Source of the DNA: an uncultured Clostridia bacterium
Lineage (GTDB): Bacteria; Bacillota; Clostridia; CAKSNL01; HGM11501
Length of the DNA: 64,000 nucleotides
NCBI GenBank assembly: GCA_934476235.1
Contig: CAKSNL010000004.1
Span: 62,001 to 126,000, forward strand
Direction of reading: 5' to 3'
The notes beneath the pieces are model-generated. The model was not told the DNA's origin. It did no database searches and saw only the letters and a list, made by a program, of their open reading frames with translations. Made by a program: the position numbers and the translations under genes. Shown piece by piece: positions 42,164-50,413 of this stretch. Numbering within the stretch: the stretch's first letter is position 1; each line of letters starts with the position of its first letter.

Positions 42164-43257
42164 TTTTTCACGCTTTCTTCCCTGTGGCTTTCGGCGGACC
42201 TTATTGCCGCGTCAAGCAGCGCCATGACCTTCATGTTCTGCTCAAGCGTCACCTCGCGCGTTAAAGGCTCGCCCGTCTTTTTCGAATTGATATAGTGAGC
42301 GGCAATGTTTTTCATGTTTTCGGGAAGCGGCTCTGTCTTTACCGGGAGCGGGTTGCCGTACATATCGACCGCTAAAACGTCCGCTCCGCCCTCCTTTCTC
42401 ACCGTGTAAATAACGCCATTTTCGCCGATGATGACGGGGCCTGCCGGCAGAACCTTCTGCGGAAGCGTCCACGTTCCCTCGGCAACGGTCACCGTTTCGG
42501 GATATCTTATGATGGCGGTGACGTTATCCTCCGCGTCCGAATACGGAGTGTTCAAATTCGCGCCGTACGCCGTAACGCCGACGGGCTCATCAGTCTGCAA
42601 AAGCGCGGAATACATGCAGCCGTAGCAGAGAATATCCAAAAACGCGCCGCCGCCCATTTTTTTCTGGTACCACCAGGTTCTCTTTCTTGCCTCGTCGGTC
42701 ATCTCGTCCGCCGTCTCCGAAACGCCTCTGTGCTTTGCGCCCGCGCCGAGGGGACCTGTGTGACCGTTAATATAGTAAAGCTTTTTTAATTTTCCGACAA
42801 TGCCGCTTTTATACGCGTTCATCATATCAAGCATATATCCGCGCCAGAGAACGGGCCAGTTCACCATCGCCTCTATGTTGTACTTTTTTACGGTTTCTTC
42901 AATTTTCTTTGCCTCTTCATAGTTTACCGCAATCGGCTTTTCGATGCTGACGGAAACGCCGCGCTTTGCGCATGCTTCCACTATTTTAGGCTTATTTACG
43001 TTCGCGCAGAGAATAAACGCGATGTCGGGCTTTTCCTTGTCAATCATCTCCTCGTAAGAATCGTAAATATTGCCGCAGTAGTTTTTTCTGACGTTTTCCT
43101 TGTTCCACTCTCTCGTATACCGTGCGGGAACGATCTCCTTTATTTCGGGCAAAACGTCCGCCGCGGCAACGAGCTCTATTCCCTCCTGCTCGTGAATATA
43201 GAGCGCAATCTCATTAACATGCATATGCGCAAATCCTATTATAACTGCTTTGACCAT
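42160..43257 (-). CDS. Gfo/Idh/MocA-family oxidoreductase
   Basis: A 365-residue NAD(P)-dependent oxidoreductase. The N-terminal nucleotide-binding fold begins VKAVIIGFAHMHVNEIALYI, an altered GxGxxG, followed by AADVLPEI. The catalytic EKP motif is SIEKPIAVNYEEA near 100. Family members oxidise or reduce sugars, inositols and related polyols. The start at MVKAVIIG is set by AAAGGAGGAG just upstream. First gene in the glycyl-radical operon; the stop overlaps the activase start. Confidence 0.85.
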   Translation of the reverse strand: MVKAVIIGFAHMHVNEIALYIHEQEGIELVAAADVLPEIKEIVPARYTREWNKENVRKNYCGNIYDSYEEMIDKEKPDIAFILCANVNKPKIVEACAKRGVSVSIEKPIAVNYEEAKKIEETVKKYNIEAMVNWPVLWRGYMLDMMNAYKSGIVGKLKKLYYINGHTGPLGAGAKHRGVSETADEMTDEARKRTWWYQKKMGGGAFLDILCYGCMYSALLQTDEPVGVTAYGANLNTPYSDAEDNVTAIIRYPETVTVAEGTWTLPQKVLPAGPVIIGENGVIYTVRKEGGADVLAVDMYGNPLPVKTEPLPENMKNIAAHYINSKKTGEPLTREVTLEQNMKVMALLDAAIRSAESHREESVKK

Positions 43258-43282
43258 GATATCTCCTCCTTTATATACTTTG

Positions 43283-43311
43283 ATTATAGTGCGTTTTCTT
43301 TGCCTTTTCAA
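43283..43311 (-). promoter_or_regulatory. Promoter of the glycyl-radical operon
   Basis: Minus-strand TTGAAA and TATAAT with a 17-nt spacer, followed by AAAGGAGGAG and the ATG at 43257. Confidence 0.75.
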
Positions 43312-43333
43312 TGCCAAAAATTATGAAAAAATG

Positions 43334-43362
43334 TTGATTTCTTGTGATTTTTATATTATAAT
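43334..43362 (+). promoter_or_regulatory. Promoter of the divergent AraC regulator
   Basis: TTGATT and TATAAT with a 17-nt spacer; the -10 ends six bases before the ATG at 43369, so the predicted transcript starts at or beside the start codon. Confidence 0.6.
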
Positions 43363-43368
43363 AGGTTT

Positions 43369-44202
43369 ATGAATAATATATTTACGGCATTTAAGGAACA
43401 TAAGGATTTTGTCCGCAATGTGCCGTGGACCGTTATTCCCTCCGTTTTCGATGTCGAATATTCCGTCGCTCCGCACTACGCGGAAACGATCGAGCTTTTA
43501 CTCATTGATAACGGGCAGGGAGAGGTGCGCATAGGAGGGCGCCCGTACAAGCTTTCGGGAAAGCAGGTTTTTTTCATTGCTCCCGAAACGGTTCACTCGA
43601 TGCACTATTTAAAAAGCGGCGGAAGTATGTTAAACGTTAAGCTCTCGCTGGACGGATTTTTGCCGATTCTGGATATCAGCGCCATGCTTTTGTCAGAGGG
43701 CGTGACCTTGGAGTCGGTAAATCCCGCGCCGGACGCTTACTCTCTTCTTTTTCCGCTTGTCACTTCGCTCATGACTTCGGACAGTATTTTTACCTCGCTT
43801 TCCTCGGTGATCGGAATTTTTTCGGTCTTAAAGGAGTTTTCAAAGCGTGATGAGAACGCCGAAAAAGAAAGCCGCTCATCTCTTGACAACTCTGAGCTTC
43901 GCGAAATCATCGCCTTTACCGGCGAGCATTTTTCGGAAAAGCTTTCTATAGACCGTATTGCCGAAAAAACGGGCTACAGTAAGTTTTACTTCTGCGAAAA
44001 GTTCCGCTCCGCCTCCGGCATCAGCTATCACAGTTATTTAAACGGCGTGCGCATTTCAAACGCCTGCAAAATGCTTGCCTCCGGCGCCTCTGTCGCCGAG
44101 ACTGCGGAAAAGAGCGGTTTTTGCGACTCGTCATATTTTATCCGATGCTTTAAAAAAATAAAGGGCATCACACCAAAGCAATATATCCGGTCATTACAAT
44201 AA
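43369..44202 (+). CDS. AraC-family regulator divergent from the glycyl-radical operon
   Basis: A 277-residue regulator: N-terminal cupin-like ligand domain (about 20-145, with HYAETIELLLIDNGQGEVRI and FFIAPETVHSM) and C-terminal AraC double HTH (about 180-275; IDRIAEKTGYSKFYFCEKFR and AETAEKSGFCDSSYFIRCFK). Its position makes it the likely activator of the Gfo/Idh/MocA-activase-enzyme operon, presumably binding the pathway substrate. There is no ribosome site ahead of the ATG. Confidence 0.85.
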   Translation: MNNIFTAFKEHKDFVRNVPWTVIPSVFDVEYSVAPHYAETIELLLIDNGQGEVRIGGRPYKLSGKQVFFIAPETVHSMHYLKSGGSMLNVKLSLDGFLPILDISAMLLSEGVTLESVNPAPDAYSLLFPLVTSLMTSDSIFTSLSSVIGIFSVLKEFSKRDENAEKESRSSLDNSELREIIAFTGEHFSEKLSIDRIAEKTGYSKFYFCEKFRSASGISYHSYLNGVRISNACKMLASGASVAETAEKSGFCDSSYFIRCFKKIKGITPKQYIRSLQ

Positions 44203-44232
44203 GAAAGGCGTACTTTAAGTACGCCTTTCTTA
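44200..44232. terminator. Bidirectional terminator between two araC-type genes
   Basis: 15-bp inverted repeat AAGAAAGGCGTACTT / AAGTACGCCTTTCTT, shared by the convergent regulator genes. Confidence 0.85.
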
Positions 44233-45108
44233 TCTTTTTACCTGCCGCTTGTATTTTCTGTACTGCGAAGGAGTGCAGCCCTTGATCTTCTTAAACACAT
44301 AGTTAAAGTAGGCGTTGGACTTAAAGCCCGCAGCCGCCGCGACCTCGGCTATCTGGTCTGCCGTGCCGGAAAGCCCCTCCTCCGCCTTTCTCACTCTGAC
44401 GAAATTTATAAAATCGTTGAAGTTTGCCCCGGTCACCTTCTTAAAAAGCCTGCAAAAATAATATTCGGAAAGCCCCGACGCTCCGCTCGCCTCGGACAGT
44501 GTCAGGTTTGAACGGTAGTTTTCCTCCACATACTCCACCGCCGGCATGATCTTTTCAATCTGCGCCTTGTCGACCTCAAGCTCCGGATTTATAACGCATC
44601 CCCTGCGGTACAGTATCGCCATGAGACGGTATATTCCGGCAAGAACGAAATTTTCGTAAAACGGTTTTTTCATCGCGTATTCATAAAATATATCTTCAAT
44701 GCAGTCCGAAAACTCCTTGTTTTCCTCCGTTCCCGCCTTGAAAACATAGTATGACCTTGCCCAGCCTCTCATAAATTCGTCCAGGCTGCCTTCGGTTTTT
44801 CCCGTCTTGAAAAAGTCGCTCTCTAAAAACTGAATATAGCTTCTTGCGCTTCCCGATTCGTTGGTATATGTATAATGCGGCGTCATGCTCGGGAAGAACA
44901 CGATGTCGCCCTCCGTCACCTTAAAGCTGTCGCTGTTGATGCCGCATATCAAAGAGCCCTTGTCAACATAGATGATTTCCAGCTCGCGGTGATAGTGATA
45001 TATCATCTGCCAGCGTGTCTCATCGCACCACGCCATCGGACGGTTTATGTTTATACCGATATTTAAATCCTTCAGCGAAACGAAGGTTTTTTCATGCGTA
45101 AGTCCCAT
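44230..45108 (-). CDS. AraC-family regulator with cupin sensor
   Basis: A 292-residue regulator: cupin-type N-terminal domain (about 30-150; YHYHRELEIIYVDKGSLI and IVFFPSMTPHYTYT) and C-terminal AraC HTH (about 190-290; LSEASGASGLSEYYFCRLFKK and IAEVAAAAGFKSNAYFNYVF, ending CTPSQYRKY). The start at MGLTHEKT has GAGGG a few bases upstream; it begins 8 nt after the histidine phosphatase stop, so it is the last gene of the trmN6-like/rsmI/phosphatase transcript. Target unknown; it may act on the nearby glycyl-radical genes. Confidence 0.8.
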   Translation of the reverse strand: MGLTHEKTFVSLKDLNIGININRPMAWCDETRWQMIYHYHRELEIIYVDKGSLICGINSDSFKVTEGDIVFFPSMTPHYTYTNESGSARSYIQFLESDFFKTGKTEGSLDEFMRGWARSYYVFKAGTEENKEFSDCIEDIFYEYAMKKPFYENFVLAGIYRLMAILYRRGCVINPELEVDKAQIEKIMPAVEYVEENYRSNLTLSEASGASGLSEYYFCRLFKKVTGANFNDFINFVRVRKAEEGLSGTADQIAEVAAAAGFKSNAYFNYVFKKIKGCTPSQYRKYKRQVKR

Positions 45109-45116
45109 ATCTGCCC

Positions 45117-45764
45117 TCACACGTTTTTGGGAAGTGCGGTCGCGCACTCTCCCATAAAGTCAAATTTATCGTAAACCAAGGGGTCGATTCTTCCGTCCTC
45201 ATAAAAATCCGCCGCCGTGACCGATGCGTTGTGAACCCACGGCACACTTTTCATATCGCGGGGGTCGACACTCCTCAAAAGGCAGGTGACGGCGCGGATC
45301 GGTGTCGCGTGAGTCGCGACAAGAACGGTCTTTCCCACGTTTTCACGCGCAAGCTTTTTTTCCTCGGAGGTTATTCTTTCATAAACCTCCAAAACGCTCT
45401 CTCCCCCGTCCGGTCTTGCCCGTCCGATATCGGAAAGCCACAAGCCGTAAGTCTCCTTATAAAGCGAGGGGAGCTCCGAAAACTTTTTGCCCTCCCATTC
45501 GCCGGCATAAATCTCGCGCATGTTTTCATCGGGAATGACCTTTTTATTGTGCTTTTTTGCAATTATGCTCCCGGTTTCAAACGCGCGCTTTAAGTCGCTT
45601 GCATAAAACACGTCTATCTTTTCGTTTTTCAAATATTCCGCGGTCATCTCTGCCTGCGCACGTCCTTTTTCGCTTAACGGCGAATCAATATGCCCGACAA
45701 AGATTCCGTTAAGGTTCGCCTCGCTCTCTCCGTGGCGAACAAATATCATCCTTGTTTTATTCAT
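45117..45764 (-). CDS. Histidine phosphatase family protein
   Basis: A 215-residue phosphoglycerate-mutase-like phosphatase. The phosphohistidine motif is IFVRHGESEANLNG near residue 10, R59-type Arg lies in YASDLKRAFETG, the acid Glu in NMREIYAGEWEGK, and the second His in VLVATHATPIRA near 155. Substrates range from phosphoglycerate to nucleotides and cobalamin precursors; not assignable. The ATG overlaps the rsmI stop (8 nt) with GGAGG upstream. Confidence 0.85.
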   Translation of the reverse strand: MNKTRMIFVRHGESEANLNGIFVGHIDSPLSEKGRAQAEMTAEYLKNEKIDVFYASDLKRAFETGSIIAKKHNKKVIPDENMREIYAGEWEGKKFSELPSLYKETYGLWLSDIGRARPDGGESVLEVYERITSEEKKLARENVGKTVLVATHATPIRAVTCLLRSVDPRDMKSVPWVHNASVTAADFYEDGRIDPLVYDKFDFMGECATALPKNV

Positions 45765-46596
45765 TTCTGCCTCCAAGCTTATACTCAGCGTAAATATCGC
45801 TTTTTTTAACGCCCCTGTCCTTCGCGGCGGCGCGCATCGCGTCCTTCTCGCTCATTCCGGAATCAATATAGCGCGCAACATGCTCGGTCACGCTTATATG
45901 CGAGTAATCCTCTTTTTCCTCGGGCGCGCCTTCAATAACGAGCACGAACTCGCCCTTCGGCGGTGTTTCCTCATATTTTGCGATTGCCCCGTCAACCGTC
46001 AGGCGAACGAACTCCTCGTGAATCTTGGTAAGCTCACGGCAGAGCGAGATTTCCCGCTCCCCTCCGAAATACGTTTTAAAATCGCGCAGCGTTGACAAAA
46101 GCTTATGCGGCGCCTCGTAAAATATCATCGTCCGCCTCTCTTTCGCGACGGATAAAAGATGCTCGCGCCTGCTTTGCTTATTCACGGACAAAAAACCCTC
46201 AAAGGTGAATCTTCCCGTTTTCATTCCGCTCCCGATAAGCGCGTTGATTGCGGCAACGGGACCGGGAACGGGAACGACTTTAATTCCCCTTTCGATGCAT
46301 ATCGCAACAAGATCCTCGCCCGGGTCGCTTATCGCCGGGGTTCCGGCGTCCGACACGAGGGCGATGTTTTTTCCTTTTTCCATTTCCTCCGCCAGGAAAA
46401 CTCCCTTTTCCTTACGGTTATGCTCATAGTAGCTTGTCAGGGGCTTTGATATTTCAAAATGATTCAAAAGCGTGAGCGTTCTTCTCGTGTCCTCCGCCGC
46501 AATTAAATCAACGCTTTTTAAGACCTCCAGACAGCGCAGCGTTATGTCCGACAGATTGCCGATCGGCGTTGCGCAAAGATAAAGCTTTCCCGCCAT
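45757..46596 (-). CDS. rsmI: 16S rRNA (cytidine1402-2'-O)-methyltransferase
   Basis: A 279-residue SAM enzyme that 2'-O-methylates C1402 of 16S rRNA. Typical motifs: LYLCATPIGNLSDITLRCLE at the N-terminus, AAEDTRRTLTLLNHF, LVSDAGTPAISDPG near 82, and VPGPVAAINALIGSG near 110. The C-terminal ARAAKDRGVKKSDIY-like end fits the family. It follows the TrmN6-type gene by 2 nt, a common clostridial pairing. Confidence 0.94.
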   Translation of the reverse strand: MAGKLYLCATPIGNLSDITLRCLEVLKSVDLIAAEDTRRTLTLLNHFEISKPLTSYYEHNRKEKGVFLAEEMEKGKNIALVSDAGTPAISDPGEDLVAICIERGIKVVPVPGPVAAINALIGSGMKTGRFTFEGFLSVNKQSRREHLLSVAKERRTMIFYEAPHKLLSTLRDFKTYFGGEREISLCRELTKIHEEFVRLTVDGAIAKYEETPPKGEFVLVIEGAPEEKEDYSHISVTEHVARYIDSGMSEKDAMRAAAKDRGVKKSDIYAEYKLGGRNE

Positions 46597-46598
46597 TA

Positions 46599-47279
46599 TT
46601 AATTCTCCTTAATAAACATTGTGTAGGTTTTAAGATAGCGCCCTCCGCCCTTCAAGCCATCGATAAGTATCATCGACGGCTCGCACCCATGAGAATCGGA
46701 GACTATCACAAGGCGCTTGGGCTCAAGCGAATATTCCCGCATAAGGCTCATAATGTCCGTCAGGCGGTGGGGTCTGTGCACCATTGCGAAATTCCCGCCC
46801 GGTCTTAAGAGCTTTGACGCGTTTTTGATAACGTCCTCCAGGGTGCAGAATATCTCATGGCGCGCCGCCGCCTTGTCCGAATTGGGATTTTTAAGTCCTC
46901 CCCCGTCGTTCATGTACGGCGGATTGCAGGTGATAAGGTCAAACTGCCTGCCTTTATATATTTCCGCGGCACGGCACACGTCCCCGTTTGTTACGCGGAT
47001 CCTATCCGAAATGCCGTTTAATTCCATCGTCCTTTTCGCCATGGAAGCCGCTTTTTCCGAAATTTCAAGCGCCTCAAAATCCTCCGCCTTTTTGTCCTTA
47101 TACATCAAAAGGGGCACTATTCCGCTTCCCGTGCAAAAGTCAAGAACGCTCCCGCCCTTTTTAACCTTTGCAAAATTTGAAAGGAGCACCGCGTCCGTCC
47201 CGAATTTAAATAGCGAGTCTGACTGGATGACGGAAAATCCGCCGCCGATATCCTCCGCGCGTTCGTCATCAAAAAGCAA
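46599..47279 (-). CDS. tRNA1(Val) (adenine37-N6)-methyltransferase-like protein
   Basis: A 226-residue class I methyltransferase. FGTDAVLLSNFAKV near 27, motif I VLDFCTGSGIVPLLM near 45, and the amino-methylation signature NPPYMNDGG near 120 are those of TrmN6/YfiC, which methylates A37 of tRNA-Val. The start is TTG (47279) five bases after GGGGTGG; no better ATG exists. Heads an operon with rsmI. Upstream lies the 125-bp repeat array. Confidence 0.82.
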   Translation of the reverse strand: MLFDDERAEDIGGGFSVIQSDSLFKFGTDAVLLSNFAKVKKGGSVLDFCTGSGIVPLLMYKDKKAEDFEALEISEKAASMAKRTMELNGISDRIRVTNGDVCRAAEIYKGRQFDLITCNPPYMNDGGGLKNPNSDKAAARHEIFCTLEDVIKNASKLLRPGGNFAMVHRPHRLTDIMSLMREYSLEPKRLVIVSDSHGCEPSMILIDGLKGGGRYLKTYTMFIKEN

Positions 47280-47315
47280 AATACCACCCCGTTTCCTTTC
47301 TGCTATGCCGTAAGT

Positions 47316-47645
47316 AATGATGCAAGCCGCATGAAATGCGAAAAGGCGTCAGCCTTAAAGACTTGCTCCGGCAAGTCTTCTTCATCTATTATACCATAAG
47401 TAAAAATGCTTGCTTGCAATGGCATTTTTACGCAGCCGTCAATGATGCAAGCCGCATGAAATGCGAAAAGGCGTCAGCCTTAAAGACTTGCTCCGGCAAG
47501 TCTTCTTCATCTATTATACCATAAGTAAAAATGCTTGCTTGCAATGGCATTTTTACGCAGCCGTCAATGATGCAAGTCGCATGTAATGCGAAAGGCGTCA
47601 GCCTTAAAGACTTGCTCCGGCAAGTCTCCTTGCATCTATTATAAA
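47316..47645. repeat. 125-bp tandem repeat array, about 2.6 copies
   Basis: Unit starts fall at 47316, 47441 and 47566, an exact 125-bp period. Copies 1 and 2 are identical; copy 3 has several changes and stops after about 80 bp. Each unit holds consecutive hairpins: GCAT/ATGC, AAGGC/GCCTT, AAGACTTGC/GCAAGTCTT with a TCCG loop, and AAAAATGC/GCATTTTT. There is no convincing gene: open frames through it are repeats of themselves. It lies between the divergent TrmN6-type gene and galK. Confidence 0.9.
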
Positions 47646-47684
47646 ACAAAATAGAAATTTACACAAGTAAAATAAGAAAATAAG

Positions 47685-47713
47685 TTGAAATTTTCCCTTT
47701 TGCGTGTTATACT
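47685..47713 (+). promoter_or_regulatory. Promoter of galK
   Basis: TTGAAA and TATACT with a 17-nt spacer, just after the repeat array. The leader also has a small GGCAG/CTGCC hairpin and GAAAGGACG before the ATG. Confidence 0.7.
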
Positions 47714-47768
47714 TAATATGAATATTTTATAAGGCAGACACCTGCCTGACCGAAAGGACGTGTATTAA

Positions 47769-48947
47769 ATGGCAGATCTTGAACTTTTGAAGTCCGAATT
47801 TATAAAGCTTTACGGCGACGGGGGCGAAATCCGCTTTTTCACCTCTCCCGGGCGCGTTAATCTGATCGGCGAGCACACCGACTACAGCGGAGGATATGTT
47901 TTCCCGGCGGCGATAAGCGCTTCGACCACTATTGCGGTGAGAAAGCGCTCCGACCGAATCATCCGCTTAAAGGCGACCGACCTTCCCGATCTTGTAACGA
48001 TCGACATGGACAAAATCGGGGAATACAAGGACCTTCACTACGGAAACTACCAGGCGGGAATCATTGACGAGATGATGAAGGACGGCTACACCTTAACCGG
48101 TGCCGATATGCTCTATGACGATAAGGTTCCCCACGGCGGCGGTCTTTCCTCCTCCGCGGCAATCGAGGTCTCAACCGCATGCGTATTTTCGACCTTTTCC
48201 GCAGAAGCCGGAGGGAAAGAGGCAACCAAGACCGAAATGGCGCTGATAGGGCAGAGAGCGGAACACAACTATGCCGGCGTAAACTGCGGCATTATGGATC
48301 AGTTCGCCTCGGCAAACGGTAAGGCGAACATGGCAATCTTTTTGCAGTGCGACACGCTTAAATATGAGCTTGTTCCCGTTGAGCTCGGCGACTGCAAGCT
48401 CGTTTTATCCAACACGAACAAAAAGCACAAGCTCGGCGCTTCCAAGTATAACGAGAGAAGAAGCCAGTGCGAACAGGGCTTTGCCGACCTTAAAAAGGTT
48501 ATGCCCGAAAAAAACTGCCTCGGCGAAATCACTCCCGAGGAGTTTGAGGCTCATAAGGACGCAATCGGCAACGAGACCGTTAAAAGAAGAGTCACCCATG
48601 TTATATATGAAGACGACCGCGTTTTAAAGTCTGTCAAGGCGTTAAAAGAGGGCGACATTAAGGCGTTCGGTCAGTTCATGAACCAGTCGCACGCGTCGCT
48701 GCGCGACCTTTTCGAGGTAACGGGCGAGGAGCTTGACACGCTTGCCGAAACCGCACAGGGCGTTCCCGGCGTTATCGGAAGCAGAATGACGGGCGGCGGC
48801 TTCGGCGGCTGCACTGTCAGCATCGTTAAAAATGACGCGATCGATAACTTTATCGAGACAGTCGGAAAGATTTATAAAGACAAGATCGGTTACGAGGCTT
48901 CGTTCTACATTTTCGATATCGGCGACGGAGCAAGGGAGTTAAAGTAA
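47769..48947 (+). CDS. galK: Galactokinase
   Basis: Phosphorylates galactose at C1 in the Leloir pathway. The 392-residue GHMP kinase has the galactokinase signature GRVNLIGEHTDYSGG near 29, the ATP loop GGGLSSSAAIEV near 123, CGIMDQFASANG near 177 (catalytic Asp) and MTGGGFGGCTVSIV near 340. The length is standard. galT and galE are not in the window. Stand-alone between its promoter and a strong terminator. Confidence 0.96.
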   Translation: MADLELLKSEFIKLYGDGGEIRFFTSPGRVNLIGEHTDYSGGYVFPAAISASTTIAVRKRSDRIIRLKATDLPDLVTIDMDKIGEYKDLHYGNYQAGIIDEMMKDGYTLTGADMLYDDKVPHGGGLSSSAAIEVSTACVFSTFSAEAGGKEATKTEMALIGQRAEHNYAGVNCGIMDQFASANGKANMAIFLQCDTLKYELVPVELGDCKLVLSNTNKKHKLGASKYNERRSQCEQGFADLKKVMPEKNCLGEITPEEFEAHKDAIGNETVKRRVTHVIYEDDRVLKSVKALKEGDIKAFGQFMNQSHASLRDLFEVTGEELDTLAETAQGVPGVIGSRMTGGGFGGCTVSIVKNDAIDNFIETVGKIYKDKIGYEASFYIFDIGDGARELK

Positions 48948-48978
48948 AAAATCCTACAAAAAAAGTAACGGTTTTACG

Positions 48979-49017
48979 AAAAAGGTACTGCAGCTTAAAA
49001 GCTGCAGTACCTTTTTT
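48979..49017 (+). terminator. Terminator of galK
   Basis: Perfect stem AAAAAGGTACTGCAGC / GCTGCAGTACCTTTTTT with a 6-nt loop. Confidence 0.9.
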
Positions 49018-49111
49018 AATATTCAAAAGAGCAAAGTAATCAAAAAACTGTCAACTTCCTTTTCTCTCGCTTAATTGACAAAAAATTAACAATTTGTTTA
49101 CCTCATATCCA

Positions 49112-49140
49112 TTGACTTATCCGCCGTTTTGATTTATTAT
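49112..49140 (+). promoter_or_regulatory. Promoter of fucO
   Basis: TTGACT and TATTAT with a 17-nt spacer. The leader has a GGGCGG/CCGCCC hairpin (49151-49170) before AAAAAAGGAG. Confidence 0.65.
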
Positions 49141-49194
49141 GTAGTCAGAAGGGCGGTAAACTTTCCGCCCAAAGAAAAAAGGAGTTGTTTTCAG

Positions 49195-50343
49195 ATGGTA
49201 AACAGATTTATTTTGAATGAAACCTCTTATCACGGCGCCGGGGCGATAAATTCCATTCCCGACGAAATCAGGGCGCGGGGCTTTAAGAAAATATTAGTTG
49301 TTACCGACCCCGGTCTTTTAAAATTCGGCGTCACCGCCAAGGTAACGGACATTCTTGACCGCGAGAAGATCTCCTACTCTGTATTTTCAAGTCTTCAGGC
49401 AAACCCGACCATAACAAACGTTAAGGACGGAGTTGAAGCCTTCAAAGCGTTCGGTGCGGACGCGCTCATTGCGGTCGGCGGCGGCTCGGCAATGGACACG
49501 TCAAAGGCAATCGGCATTATAATAAATAATCCCGAATTTGCCGACGTGAGAAGCTTAGAGGGCGTTGCACCCACCAAAAACAAGGCGGTTCCGATCATTG
49601 CGGTGCCCACGACTGCCGGCACTGCGGCGGAGGTTACAATAAACTATGTCATTACCGACGAGGAAAAGCACCGCAAAATGGTGTGCGTTGACGTTCACGA
49701 CATTCCGGTGATTGCGGTTATCGACCCGGACATGATGTCGTCAATGCCCCCGTCACTGACCGCGGCAACCGGAATGGACGCGCTGACCCACGCAATCGAG
49801 GGCTACATTACGAAAGGCGCATGGGCGCTTTCCGATATGTTCCACTTAAAAGCAATCGAAATCATTTCCCGTTCGCTGCGCGGCGCGGTTGCGAACACGC
49901 CCGAGGGGCGCGAGGGCATGGCACTCGGGCAGTATGTTGCCGGCATGGGCTTCTCCAATGTCGGGCTCGGAATCGTTCATTCGATGGCTCACCCGTTAGG
50001 CGCGCTTTATAACACTCCCCACGGCGTTGCGAACGCCATCATCCTTCCCACGGTCATGGAATACAATGCTCCGGCGACCGGCGAAAAATACCGCCACATC
50101 GCTGCGGCGATGGGCGTTCCCGGCACCGAAAGCATGACGGAGACCGAGTTCCGTGCGGCGGCAATCAATGCTGTCAAGAAGTTGGCGTCCGACGTTAACA
50201 TTCCCAAGGACTTAAAGGACATTGTGAAAGAGGAGGATATCCCCTTCCTTGCACAGTCCGCGTTTGACGATGCATGCAGACCCGGAAATCCGAGGGACAC
50301 AAGCGTTTCGGAGATTGCCGAGCTTTATAAGTCACTTATATAA
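49195..50343 (+). CDS. fucO: Lactaldehyde reductase / propanediol oxidoreductase
   Basis: A 382-residue iron-dependent (group III) alcohol dehydrogenase. The stretches AVGGGSAMDTSKAIGIIINN, NPEFADVRSLEG, VPTTAGTAAEVTINYVITDE, GMDALTHAIEGYIT and GMGFSNVGLGIVHSMAHPLG closely track FucO, with Fe ligands Asp/His/His/His in the last two segments and HGVANAI. FucO reduces lactaldehyde from fucose or rhamnose to 1,2-propanediol. No other fucose genes are near. The start at MVNRFILNET is set by AAGGAG upstream. Confidence 0.92.
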   Translation: MVNRFILNETSYHGAGAINSIPDEIRARGFKKILVVTDPGLLKFGVTAKVTDILDREKISYSVFSSLQANPTITNVKDGVEAFKAFGADALIAVGGGSAMDTSKAIGIIINNPEFADVRSLEGVAPTKNKAVPIIAVPTTAGTAAEVTINYVITDEEKHRKMVCVDVHDIPVIAVIDPDMMSSMPPSLTAATGMDALTHAIEGYITKGAWALSDMFHLKAIEIISRSLRGAVANTPEGREGMALGQYVAGMGFSNVGLGIVHSMAHPLGALYNTPHGVANAIILPTVMEYNAPATGEKYRHIAAAMGVPGTESMTETEFRAAAINAVKKLASDVNIPKDLKDIVKEEDIPFLAQSAFDDACRPGNPRDTSVSEIAELYKSLI

Positions 50344-50374
50344 AAAATACTTTTCATTTCTCCTTCTCTCTATT

Positions 50375-50411
50375 AAAAAGGTTCTTCAGCATAAGCTGAA
50401 GAACCTTTTTG
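50375..50411. terminator. Bidirectional terminator between fucO and GH20
   Basis: 16-bp stem AAAAAGGTTCTTCAGC / GCTGAAGAACCTTTTT with an ATAA loop. Confidence 0.9.
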
Positions 50412-50413
50412 CT

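Noticed and set aside
47316..47645. CRISPR array
   Set aside because: The repeats are 125 bp, directly abutting, with no variable spacers, and no cas genes are in the window.
47428..47649. 73-residue minus-strand open frame over the tandem repeat
   Set aside because: It only translates the repeat units and has no ribosome site or family match.
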